Shown: in pieces, positions 1 to 5,903 of the stretch
How positions within the stretch are numbered: the first letter of the stretch is position 1
Layout: each line of letters begins with the position of its first letter
DNA from: Cyclobacteriaceae bacterium
Lineage (GTDB): Bacteria > Bacteroidota > Bacteroidia > Cytophagales > Cyclobacteriaceae
Direction: 5' to 3'
NCBI GenBank assembly: GCA_028289505.1
Contig: JANQPK010000290.1
Span: forward strand, 1 to 7,962
Length of the DNA: 7,962 bases
Notes under the pieces: model-generated
What the model saw: only the letters and a program-made list of their open reading frames with translations
The model's database searches: none
Told to the model about the DNA's origin: nothing
Made by a program: the position numbers and the translations under genes

Positions 1-1
1 T

Positions 2-739
2 GCGCTCTCACCAAAGGAAAGAGACTTCCTGGATGAAAATGGTTACTTGATTCTGGGGCAGTTACTATCTCCTCAGCAACTCGATTCCATTAGAAAGCAT
101 TTGCGGGATTTGATGGAGGCCGAAGCAGAATATGCCGGATCCGAACTGCTAGACTCAAAACACATTCGTCATCCCAAGGAAGAAGGAGTGGATCGATTGG
201 CTGACTTAGTGAACAAGGGGGCCGAGTTTGACATCTTTTACACTCATCCCCGTTTGATGGCAGCCATTACTCAGGTGCTAGGAGCTGATTATAAACTCTC
301 CGCCTTGAACTACCGTGCATCCTTAAAGGGATTTGGCCTGCAAAAATTGCATGTCGACTGGCATGAATCGGTAGCGCCTGGAGAATATAAAGTTTGCAAT
401 TCTATATGGCTACTGGATGACTTTAGTAAAGAAAATGGTGCTACCCGCCTAGTTCCGGGTACTCATAGGTCTGGCATCCTGCCTCAGGAAGATCTGGAAG
501 ATCCTTATGCCACCCACCCAGAAGAAATATTGCTGGAGGCTTCAGCAGGAACCGTGGCTATTTTTAACTCCCATATCTGGCATGGTGGAACAGTAAATCA
601 TACAGACAAACCACGTCGTGCCATTCATAGTTATTTTTGCTTAAGGGATCAGCCCCAACAAGTTGACCAGAAGCGTTACATACGCCAGGATACCCTGGAT
701 AGAATCAGTGAACTAGCACGTAATCTGTTAGACGTTTAA
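2..739 (+). CDS. Phytanoyl-CoA dioxygenase (PhyH) family protein, 5' end outside window
   Basis: This is a probable Fe(II)/2-oxoglutarate-dependent oxygenase of the PhyH family; its substrate cannot be told. The frame is open to the window edge, and the residues before the first possible start (TTG at 47) read DFLDENGYLIL, the usual N-terminal element of the family (an acidic stretch then GY-hydrophobic). I therefore treat the gene as truncated by the window rather than starting at 47. In the 245 visible residues the iron ligands are seen as HVD (His117, Asp119) and a distal His194 in the WHGG motif. The basic pair Arg205-Arg206 follows and should bind the 2-oxoglutarate carboxylate. The stop codon TAA overlaps a 7-nt-period repeat, and the next gene converges from the other strand 34 nt away with no hairpin terminator between. 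Family assignment is secure; members range from phytanoyl-CoA hydroxylase to secondary-metabolite hydroxylases. Confidence 0.88.
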   Translation, partial: ALSPKERDFLDENGYLILGQLLSPQQLDSIRKHLRDLMEAEAEYAGSELLDSKHIRHPKEEGVDRLADLVNKGAEFDIFYTHPRLMAAITQVLGADYKLSALNYRASLKGFGLQKLHVDWHESVAPGEYKVCNSIWLLDDFSKENGATRLVPGTHRSGILPQEDLEDPYATHPEEILLEASAGTVAIFNSHIWHGGTVNHTDKPRRAIHSYFCLRDQPQQVDQKRYIRQDTLDRISELARNLLDV

Positions 740-772
740 TTCCCAATTCCTCATTCCTAATCTTTAATTCTC
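738..772 (+). repeat. Five-unit degenerate heptanucleotide array (consensus AATTCCT)
   Basis: Five consecutive 7-nt units fill the gap between two convergent stop codons. Matches to AATTCCT are 6, 7, 6, 4 and 5 of 7. The array begins inside the TAA of the dioxygenase gene. On the plus strand it contains no G at all and is rich in UC/CC, so the mRNA 3' end would be C-rich and unstructured. It is one of several period-7 arrays placed after stop codons in this window. Confidence 0.6.
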
Positions 773-773
773 A

Positions 774-1541
774 CTATATATAGCCCATTAATTTGTAAGC
801 CGCTATCCCCATAAGTTCTTTGATCAGTACATGCCATCTGAAAATGGCATTTGGACTGGGGAAGAAGTACGAAGTCAGGCGGGGAGGGTAATCACCTGTT
901 TTAAAATCAGTACTAAAAGCTTTGGCATTGATACCCTCTTTTTCAAAACATGCCAGAGAACGTCTCATGTGAAATGCGGAGGTAATCAGCAAATAATCGT
1001 AGTCAGGAAACTTCTCCTTTAGAATGGGTGCGGTGTACTGAGCATTTTGTCTGGTATTTCTTGATTCACTTTCTATCAGGATATCTTGCTCAGGAATGGC
1101 ACACATTAAGAGTACTTGCTTTAATTGAGGAGCCTCTCGAATTGGAGATTCAGAGAATGAACCCTTTCCTCCAGTAATCACCACTTTTTGGATCTTTCCG
1201 GCTTGGTATAGCTGCACGGCATGCAAAATCCGATCCGCCCCCTCGCTGAAATAAACCCGATCGTGGGGTAGCTTTTCTTTTCTGACAACTCCTGTTAGCA
1301 CTACCCCCACCTTTTTGGAATTTGAGATGCTTTCTATGGGGGTGACAGGGATTTCCCAAAGTTTGAAAATTCTATCGGTGATAACAGAGTTGCTACAAAA
1401 AATCAATAGTGCCACTGCAAAGATTTGTAACCCGGCTTTCCATTTTCCCCTTTTTAAGAACAGGGAAAACAACAATATTCCAATAACCAACGATAGTGGC
1501 ATAAATAGATAGGGAATTGTTTTTGATAAAAAGAAAAACAT
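774..1541 (-). CDS. YdcF/ElyC/SanA-like DUF218 membrane protein
   Basis: This is a DUF218 (YdcF-like) protein, a family tied in E. coli to envelope biogenesis (ElyC) and vancomycin resistance at high temperature (SanA); its biochemical activity is not settled. I start it at the ATG at 1541 (255 residues), because the protein then opens in the family's usual way, with a short basic stretch and two membrane segments (about residues 8-29 and 36-54). A TTG at 1568 would add nine residues. The soluble domain shows a VVLTG strand (about 80-84), ITGGKG (about 122-127), ESESRNTRQNA (about 157-167, the conserved ES-x-NT-x-x-NA motif) and SAFHMRR with His191. All core family motifs are present, so it should be functional. 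It diverges from the phosphodiesterase gene over about 68 nt. A CATATTTG element about 25 nt upstream of the ATG is one base off the Bacteroidota -7 consensus, but has no good -33 partner. Confidence 0.85.
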   Translation of the reverse strand: MFFFLSKTIPYLFMPLSLVIGILLFSLFLKRGKWKAGLQIFAVALLIFCSNSVITDRIFKLWEIPVTPIESISNSKKVGVVLTGVVRKEKLPHDRVYFSEGADRILHAVQLYQAGKIQKVVITGGKGSFSESPIREAPQLKQVLLMCAIPEQDILIESESRNTRQNAQYTAPILKEKFPDYDYLLITSAFHMRRSLACFEKEGINAKAFSTDFKTGDYPPRLTSYFFPSPNAIFRWHVLIKELMGIAAYKLMGYI

Positions 1542-1609
1542 AGAAATTGATTTCAGTACTGACCTCAAATATGATAAAATATTAACTTACTTCAGTCGGA
1601 ATTATCCCC

Positions 1610-2461
1610 ATGGTTTTAAAAACTATAACCCTCATTTTTAAGGCGTTTATTATCCTGGTCGTCCTTGCTTTATTGGTATTGGGAGTTATTGGTGGTGGCT
1701 GGGGTTCAAAGGATATCCCCGTTACCCATCAATTTTACCAAGGTACCTTGAGCCTGGTAGCGCATCGGGGGGTTTCGGATCAGGCCCCGGAAAATACCCT
1801 GGCATCTGCTGCAAGAGCTCAGGAATTGGGTTTCAAGTTTATTGAGCTAGATATTAAACAGAGCAAGGATAGTTTGTTTTACCTGTTCCACGATCGAGAT
1901 GGTCATCGATTATTTGGCACCAATAATCCATTGAAGGGCTACACACTTTCGGAATTGCAGCAAATGCCACTGCTACATCAAGGCTTGCCTTCTGATTATC
2001 GGGTTCCTTCTTGGGAGGAATTTAACAGACAGTTTTCGGATGAACTTATCTTTTATATAGATGTAAAAAGACATGGGAATTATAACTATACACTGCTAGC
2101 AGATCAAATCACTAAAATTCTTACAGAAGCAGGATTAACGGATCAAAGCATGGTGGGCAGTGACTTTCTTTTTACTGCTTATCTGGAGTTTCGATTTCCG
2201 GAATTGCACACCGTCTTTACTGGTCCTGGAGATTGGTCAATAGTATTCTACAAGTGGATACCCAAAAAGTTCCGGCCAGACTTCATTATAAGTTACGCAG
2301 AGGAAGTTACCGATTGGCATCTCCAGTGGCTAAACCAGAATAAGCTGATAAACAGAAGAATGCTTTACGGTATTGATAAAAACAATTATCACAAAGTAAG
2401 GAAATGGGGAATACCCTATCTGGTGGTAGAATATGACCCTGTTATGCAGCAAGACCTGTAG
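1610..2461 (+). CDS. Membrane-anchored glycerophosphodiester phosphodiesterase
   Basis: This enzyme hydrolyses glycerophosphodiesters, releasing glycerol 3-phosphate and an alcohol, as part of phospholipid head-group recycling. It has 283 residues. Residues 5-28 form a hydrophobic segment (signal anchor or uncleaved signal peptide), so the TIM-barrel domain probably lies on the outer face of the inner membrane. The GDPD signature is complete: AHRG (His52, Arg53), ENT (61-63), metal ligands Glu79 and Asp81 in ELD, and the second catalytic histidine in FHD (His94). The later metal ligand is Asp131 in DVK, the variant seen in many GDPD subgroups where others have Glu. The C-terminus has VEYDP in place of the more common TDYP. 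It starts at ATG 1610 with no Shine-Dalgarno. It converges with the cardiolipin synthase gene, and its stop is followed at once by a heptad repeat array rather than a terminator. Confidence 0.9.
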   Translation: MVLKTITLIFKAFIILVVLALLVLGVIGGGWGSKDIPVTHQFYQGTLSLVAHRGVSDQAPENTLASAARAQELGFKFIELDIKQSKDSLFYLFHDRDGHRLFGTNNPLKGYTLSELQQMPLLHQGLPSDYRVPSWEEFNRQFSDELIFYIDVKRHGNYNYTLLADQITKILTEAGLTDQSMVGSDFLFTAYLEFRFPELHTVFTGPGDWSIVFYKWIPKKFRPDFIISYAEEVTDWHLQWLNQNKLINRRMLYGIDKNNYHKVRKWGIPYLVVEYDPVMQQDL

Positions 2462-2464
2462 ATT

Positions 2465-2548
2465 TACTAGCTACAAGCTACTAGCTTCGATCTATTATCT
2501 CCCAACTAATACAAAGAGCTAGTAGATAGAAGATATCGGATAGTAGAT
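2465..2548. repeat. Facing pair of heptanucleotide arrays between convergent genes
   Basis: Twelve 7-nt registers cover almost the whole 87-nt spacer. On the plus strand the first six follow TACTAGC (matches 7, 6, 7, 4, 5, 4 of 7). The right part, read on the minus strand from the stop of the cardiolipin synthase gene, has units such as TACTATC, TTCTATC and TACTAGC. The two arrays are thus mirror images, each starting within a few nt of a stop codon. They contain a perfect 9-bp inverted repeat, CTACTAGCT (2478-2486) and AGCTAGTAG (2517-2525), with a 30-nt loop. The register structure allows other pairings shifted by 7 or 14 nt. No T-run follows, so this is not an ordinary terminator. Confidence 0.7.
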
Positions 2549-4003
2549 TTAATAAAGGGGACCGAGCACCCGGCAAAACGATTCTTTGATCTTTTGCTTC
2601 CTGGGTCTTGTTAAAAATTCCTGCAGGTAGACTTTATCACTATGAGATATATCATTCATAAAACTATCTCTCATCTGGCGAGCGGTCTCGCGGTCATAAA
2701 TCAAGGCATTTACCTCAAAATTTTTGTTGAAGCTACGCCCGTCCATATTGGCGGTTCCAATAGAAGTAAAGACATCATCTACCATCATAATTTTACCATG
2801 ATTAAAGCCATCACGATAAATATAAACATCTACTCCCGCCATCAATAATTCTTCTACATAGGAGATTGAGCTGTACCAGGTAGTGCGAACATCAGAATTT
2901 CCGGGAAGTATTAATTTGACATCAACCCCGCTTAAGGCCGCGGTTTTAAGTGCGGTTAGGATACTTTCGTTGGGAATAAAGTAGGGCGTTGATATGTAGA
3001 TGTTTTTCTCCGCAGTAGTAATTGCCGTAAAATAGGCTTGCATAATATTAGACCAGTCTGAATCTGGACCGCTGGAGGTGACCTGTACTAATAATTGGTC
3101 CCTAATTTCATGTAACGGAAAGTAATGTGCACCACTTAGGTAATGCTTAGTGATGAAATACCAATCTGTTATGAATATAGTTTGAAGGCTCTGGACAGCA
3201 TCCCCTTGAATCTTAAGGTGGGTATCTCGCCAGATCCCTAATTCTGGTGTACCGTGAATATATCGGTCTGCGATATTTAATCCTCCCACAAACCCAATTT
3301 TCCCATCCACCACAATAATTTTTCTGTGATTGCGATAGTTGATTTTATTGGCCACCAGTGGAAATCTAACCGGCATAAATATCCCCACCTCAATTCCATT
3401 TTTTCGTAAATCCTTAAGGAATCGAGAACCTAATCCCCAACTTCCAATAGCATCAATGATAAGCTTTACTTCTAATCCTTGCCTTGCCTTCTCTATCAAC
3501 ACTTGTTTAATTCTATTTCCGATGTCGTCATCCTCATAGATGTAGTACTCCAAATGAATATGATGTTGTGCTTTTTCCAGATCATCCAGGATTGCCGCAA
3601 AGGTAGCATCCCCATTTTGTAGTATTTGTACCTGGTTTCTGGCGGTCAGTACGGCTTTGCTATTATTGAGCAGTAGTTTGATAATATTGGATTTAGCTAG
3701 ATAATCCGACTCATTGGAGGTAATAGATGACAGGTCCTCTATCTGATTCTGACTAATCTCTTCGATGCGAACCAGATCAGTAAGACCTTTTCTGGAGAAA
3801 ATTTTTATTTTTCTGAAGTTCCGGCCGAAGTTTAGATATAAGATCAAGCCAAAAAATGGTAACAAAGTTAATCCCAGTACCCAGGCTAAGGTAATCTCAG
3901 GGTCGCGATTCTCTCGAAGCAGTGAATAAACAATATAGGCTATCAGCAGCAAGTAAATTGATGCCCCTACCACTAATATTATGGTTGATACGGTCCAAGA
4001 CAT
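2549..4003 (-). CDS. cls: PLD-type cardiolipin synthase
   Basis: This enzyme condenses two phosphatidylglycerol molecules to cardiolipin and glycerol at the inner membrane. The 484-residue length and layout are those of bacterial ClsA-like enzymes. There are two N-terminal membrane segments (about 6-28 and 38-58, the PLDc_N region), then two phospholipase D domains. Both HKD motifs are intact: His226, Lys228, Asp233 in HRKIIVVD, and His402, Lys404, Asp409 in HGKIMMVD, each followed by the expected GG/GT-x-N-x-D/N-x-R/S stretch (GGLNIADR, GTANMDGRS). The C-terminus ends RVLGPLY, resembling the RLLSPLL end of many family members. It starts at ATG 4003 without a Shine-Dalgarno. Its upstream gap of 65 nt holds a Bacteroidota-type promoter, so it is probably transcribed apart from the deacetylase gene before it. 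The end converges with the phosphodiesterase gene. Confidence 0.93.
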   Translation of the reverse strand: MSWTVSTIILVVGASIYLLLIAYIVYSLLRENRDPEITLAWVLGLTLLPFFGLILYLNFGRNFRKIKIFSRKGLTDLVRIEEISQNQIEDLSSITSNESDYLAKSNIIKLLLNNSKAVLTARNQVQILQNGDATFAAILDDLEKAQHHIHLEYYIYEDDDIGNRIKQVLIEKARQGLEVKLIIDAIGSWGLGSRFLKDLRKNGIEVGIFMPVRFPLVANKINYRNHRKIIVVDGKIGFVGGLNIADRYIHGTPELGIWRDTHLKIQGDAVQSLQTIFITDWYFITKHYLSGAHYFPLHEIRDQLLVQVTSSGPDSDWSNIMQAYFTAITTAEKNIYISTPYFIPNESILTALKTAALSGVDVKLILPGNSDVRTTWYSSISYVEELLMAGVDVYIYRDGFNHGKIMMVDDVFTSIGTANMDGRSFNKNFEVNALIYDRETARQMRDSFMNDISHSDKVYLQEFLTRPRKQKIKESFCRVLGPLY

Positions 4004-4029
4004 CAGACTTGAGGTAGTTTGACCATGGG

Positions 4030-4060
4030 TAAAAATACCTAGAGGATACTAATTCTTCAA
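4030..4060 (-). promoter_or_regulatory. Bacteroidota-type promoter for the cardiolipin synthase gene
   Basis: On the minus strand TTG (4060-4058), a 20-nt spacer and TATTTTTA (4037-4030) match the Bacteroidota primary-sigma promoter (TTG, 17-23 nt, TAnnTTTG) except for the last base. Transcription would start near 4023, giving a leader of about 20 nt. The -7 element lies inside a small inverted repeat, GGTA-TTTT-TACC. The site falls between two minus-strand genes, which is where an internal promoter would be expected. Confidence 0.45.
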
Positions 4061-4068
4061 AAAACTAT

Positions 4069-5025
4069 CTATATGGGCCAGTAGCCTTTCATTTTCTCTT
4101 GCAGGCCCTGGAGGTTTCTTTCGAATATGGACTGGGTAGAAATATCTGAGGTAGTGGGTGATTCGGGGTGCGGTTCTGTAAGCTGATTCATTCCATAGTA
4201 AAACTGATGAATGGCTTTGGGCAGGGTATTCAGGTTGTATCCCCCTTCCAAAACTGCAAATACATTTTTGAAATGGCTACTGAGCCAGGTTCCACACCTG
4301 TAATAGGTGTTTAGGCTTAAACTGAGCTGTAAAAGTGGGTCGGAATGGTGCGCATCGAACCCTGCGGAAACTGCTACCACGTCAGGATTAAAGTTCAGTG
4401 CTATCGGTTTTATAAAACTCATTCCTTTCCAAAAAATATCGTCCCCAGAACCAGGTGGAAGTGGTAGATTGACAGTAAATCCCTCACCCGACCCAGACCC
4501 TATTTCATCGAACCACCCATTACCAGGAAATGCTGGAAATTGGTGTAGTGAGCAGAACAAAACATTGGGGTCTTGGTAAAAGATATCACTGGTGCCATCA
4601 CCAAGATGACCATCAAAGTCTAGAATCATTACTTTTTTACTTTGCCTGGTTAGGTGCTTGGTGGCGATCGCTATACTATTGAAAAGGCAGAACCCTGAAG
4701 CACGCTCTGCATAGGCATGATGCCCTGGTGGTCTTACCAGGGCAAACCCGTTGGTTTCTGCTGCCATCACACTTGCACCAACTGCGGCACATGCAGCTTC
4801 GAAGCTCTGGGCACTGGTCATGGTATCGCCGTCCATGGGTAAGGATTGAGCAGATGCTGCTTTGACCTTTTGAATATGATCGCTGGAATGAACTAATTGA
4901 AGATAGTCGTTACCCGGTGGAATGGAGGCTTCTGGTAGATTTCTGAATGCATCAAGTCGTTCAGCACACTCTGGGTGAGAGCCGGTAAAGTGTTGTAAGC
5001 ATTCCGATCTGAATATGTAATTCAC
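4069..5025 (-). CDS. HDAC-like deacetylase (AcuC / acetylpolyamine amidohydrolase superfamily)
   Basis: This is a zinc-dependent deacetylase of the arginase/deacetylase fold; bacterial members remove acetyl groups from polyamines, lysines or other small amides, and the substrate here cannot be told. In 318 residues the family motifs appear in order: HPECAERL near the N-terminus, RPPGHHA (catalytic His102-His103), GFCLFN (111-116), DFDGH (zinc ligands Asp138 and His140) followed by GDGTS, SAGFDAHHSDP (zinc ligand Asp224), and GGY (261-263, transition-state Tyr263). One small departure is Leu141 after the zinc histidine, where many members have a second His. The start is GTG at 5025: a stop lies five codons upstream in frame, the next internal Met is only at residue 64, and the protein then opens in family style. 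It follows the peroxidase gene by 80 nt on the same strand and may be co-transcribed with it, but the two functions have no obvious link. Confidence 0.92.
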   Translation of the reverse strand: MNYIFRSECLQHFTGSHPECAERLDAFRNLPEASIPPGNDYLQLVHSSDHIQKVKAASAQSLPMDGDTMTSAQSFEAACAAVGASVMAAETNGFALVRPPGHHAYAERASGFCLFNSIAIATKHLTRQSKKVMILDFDGHLGDGTSDIFYQDPNVLFCSLHQFPAFPGNGWFDEIGSGSGEGFTVNLPLPPGSGDDIFWKGMSFIKPIALNFNPDVVAVSAGFDAHHSDPLLQLSLSLNTYYRCGTWLSSHFKNVFAVLEGGYNLNTLPKAIHQFYYGMNQLTEPHPESPTTSDISTQSIFERNLQGLQEKMKGYWPI

Positions 5026-5076
5026 AGAGGTTGGTGTTCAGCAATGAGCATGGGCAATAAATTAGTCAATATGCCT

Positions 5077-5111
5077 ACCTAAAACTAAACACCAAAGGCG
5101 AAATACTAACC
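5077..5111 (-). repeat. Heptanucleotide array at the 3' end of the peroxidase gene
   Basis: Five 7-nt units fit the plus-strand consensus ACTAAAC (GTTTAGT in the sense of the gene), with 4, 7, 5, 4 and 6 matches of 7. The array begins in the last codons and stop of the peroxidase gene and runs into the spacer. It is weaker than the other two arrays, and its A-rich composition makes chance similarity more likely. In the sense strand it is rich in G and T and poor in C. Confidence 0.45.
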
Positions 5112-5555
5112 AAGAATTTGAGTGGTGTGCTCTTTGGCCTTTACTTTTTCGATGATATTTTCGATCACTCCCTTATCATCGATAACAAAGGTTTTCCTGG
5201 CGGTACCCATATACTTCCTACCGTACATGGATTTTTCAACCCAGGTTCCATACGCTTCATGCATGATTTTGTCAGTGTCTGCTAACAGGGAATAAGGAAG
5301 ACTATGCTTATCGATGAATTTTTGATGTGATTTGGCATCATCACTGCTTATTCCAAGCACTTCGTATCCCTGGTCAATAAAAGTTTGATAGTTATCCCTA
5401 AGATTACAGGCCTCCACTGTGCATGTGGGCGTGTTATCCTTTGGGTAGAAAAATAGTACCAGTTTGCGACCTTCAAAGTCAGACAACTTAATGGTAGACC
5501 CTGATTGGTCTTGTACCTCGAAATTGGGGGCTTTATCCCCTATATTTAATGCCAT
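5106..5555 (-). CDS. bcp: Thioredoxin-dependent thiol peroxidase, PrxQ/Bcp type
   Basis: This cytoplasmic peroxiredoxin reduces hydrogen peroxide and organic hydroperoxides, using thioredoxin as the electron source. Its 149 residues carry the AhpC-TSA/redoxin fold with the signature FYPKDNTPTCTVEAC. Cys45 is the peroxidatic cysteine and Cys50 the resolving one; the four-residue gap between them defines the PrxQ/Bcp class. Thr42-Pro43 precede the active site, and Arg120 in GTARKTF is the second conserved active-site residue. It starts at ATG 5555. The C-terminus is slightly short and lies over a heptad repeat. Upstream are a near-perfect palindrome (5584-5601) and, further out, an intrinsic terminator that closes a structured RNA on the same strand. 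The gene must therefore have its own promoter in 5556-5633 or be reached by read-through of that terminator. Confidence 0.95.
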   Translation of the reverse strand: MALNIGDKAPNFEVQDQSGSTIKLSDFEGRKLVLFFYPKDNTPTCTVEACNLRDNYQTFIDQGYEVLGISSDDAKSHQKFIDKHSLPYSLLADTDKIMHEAYGTWVEKSMYGRKYMGTARKTFVIDDKGVIENIIEKVKAKEHTTQILG

Positions 5556-5583
5556 GGTTTTTAGAGTGGTTTATTTTTAAATG

Positions 5584-5601
5584 CAATTACCAGGGTAATT
5601 G
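5584..5601. promoter_or_regulatory. Palindromic operator-like site upstream of bcp
   Basis: CAATTACC, a 2-bp centre and GGTAATTG form a perfect inverted repeat with 8-bp arms. It lies 29-46 nt upstream of the bcp start codon, a position typical of a repressor or activator site. No clear Bacteroidota -7 element was found in the same 78-nt interval, so the promoter itself is not located. A second imperfect A/T palindrome lies at 5612-5631. Confidence 0.4.
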
Positions 5602-5624
5602 TTTGTAAAAATGTTTTTTAACTT

Positions 5625-5667
5625 AAAAACAAAAGCGGGAACATCTTCTTTCGAAAACACTCCCGCT
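5625..5667 (-). terminator. Intrinsic terminator of a minus-strand RNA
   Basis: On the minus strand AGCGGGA (5667-5661) pairs with TCCCGCT (5640-5634) across a 20-nt loop that contains TTTCGAAA, and is followed by TTTTGTTTTT. A GC-rich stem then a U-tract is the standard form. It points away from the RNA at 5635-5867 and toward the peroxidase gene, whose start codon lies 79 nt beyond the stem. Confidence 0.65.
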
Positions 5668-5867
5668 AATTCAACAAAGTCCGTGAACCTTGAAGAATTC
5701 CAAGTTACAGTTATTTTGGTTTCCTTTTCAATCCCAACTCAGAAGAGCCGGTATCTCCAATTCTAACAGAAAAAGCTATTCCTTCGAAGGTCGAACCCGG
5801 GGGTCCTTTTATCAAAGTTTTGACTTTTCCTGCCGGCTCAAGGCCGACCTTTTATCTCTACCTTGGT
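5626..5867 (-). ncRNA. Structured RNA of about 240 nt: small RNA or leader of bcp
   Basis: A consensus-type promoter at one end and an intrinsic terminator at the other frame this segment, and no start codon opens a convincing protein inside it. Several hairpins can be drawn in the minus-strand RNA. GUCGGC and GCCGGC (5848-5843, 5837-5832) close a 5-nt loop and need a G-U pair that exists only in the minus-strand transcript. AACUUG with CAAGGUU (one bulge), UUCA with UGAA, and the terminator stem follow toward the 3' end. GAGCCGG (5839-5833) can instead pair with CCGGCUC (5751-5745), which would break the first hairpin. The word GATAAAAGG occurs twice (5856-5848 and 5813-5805). It does not show the hallmarks I know for tmRNA, RNase P, SRP or 6S RNA. 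It could be an independent sRNA or an attenuating 5' leader of the peroxidase gene 79 nt beyond. Confidence 0.5.
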
Positions 5868-5872
5868 GATAT

Positions 5873-5903
5873 CAAAGGTATGTGGACAGTACCTATAGTG
5901 CAA
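5873..5903 (-). promoter_or_regulatory. Bacteroidota-type promoter of the 5626-5867 RNA
   Basis: On the minus strand TTG (5903-5901), exactly 20 nt, and TACCTTTG (5880-5873) give a full match to TTG, 17-23 nt, TAnnTTTG. The start point would be near 5867. The -7 element forms one arm of an inverted repeat (TACCTT, 10 nt, AAGGTA; 5859-5880). The -33 element lies on one arm of a longer one (ATAGTGCA 5895-5902 and TGCACTAT 5923-5930), so binding of a regulator at either place would cover the promoter. Confidence 0.6.

Noticed and set aside
47..739. TTG start at 47 for the dioxygenase
   Set aside because: The same frame stays open to the window edge, and the residues before 47 fit the family N-terminus, so the true start lies upstream of the window.
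1542..1568. TTG start at 1568 for the DUF218 protein
   Set aside because: It adds nine residues before an ATG that gives a normal family N-terminus with its first membrane segment; the ATG at 1541 is preferred.
1547..1575. TTGATT, 17 nt, TATGAT promoter of E. coli type upstream of the phosphodiesterase gene
   Set aside because: Spacing is ideal for sigma70, but the other promoter signals here are of Bacteroidota type, and this site does not fit TAnnTTTG.
4307..4579. 90-codon plus-strand open frame inside the deacetylase gene
   Set aside because: It is antisense to conserved catalytic motifs of the deacetylase and has no features of its own.
5715..5855. Minus-strand open stretch reading KTLIKGPPGS, superficially like a PDZ-domain fragment
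   Set aside because: It runs about 46 codons between stops without ATG, lies within the segment framed by an RNA promoter and terminator, and the resemblance is too short. It remains a possible protein remnant.
5626..5867. Assignment of the RNA as tmRNA, RNase P RNA, SRP RNA or 6S RNA
   Set aside because: There is no tRNA-like CCA end or tag frame, no RNase P core, no SRP tetraloop domain, and no long single hairpin with a central bubble.
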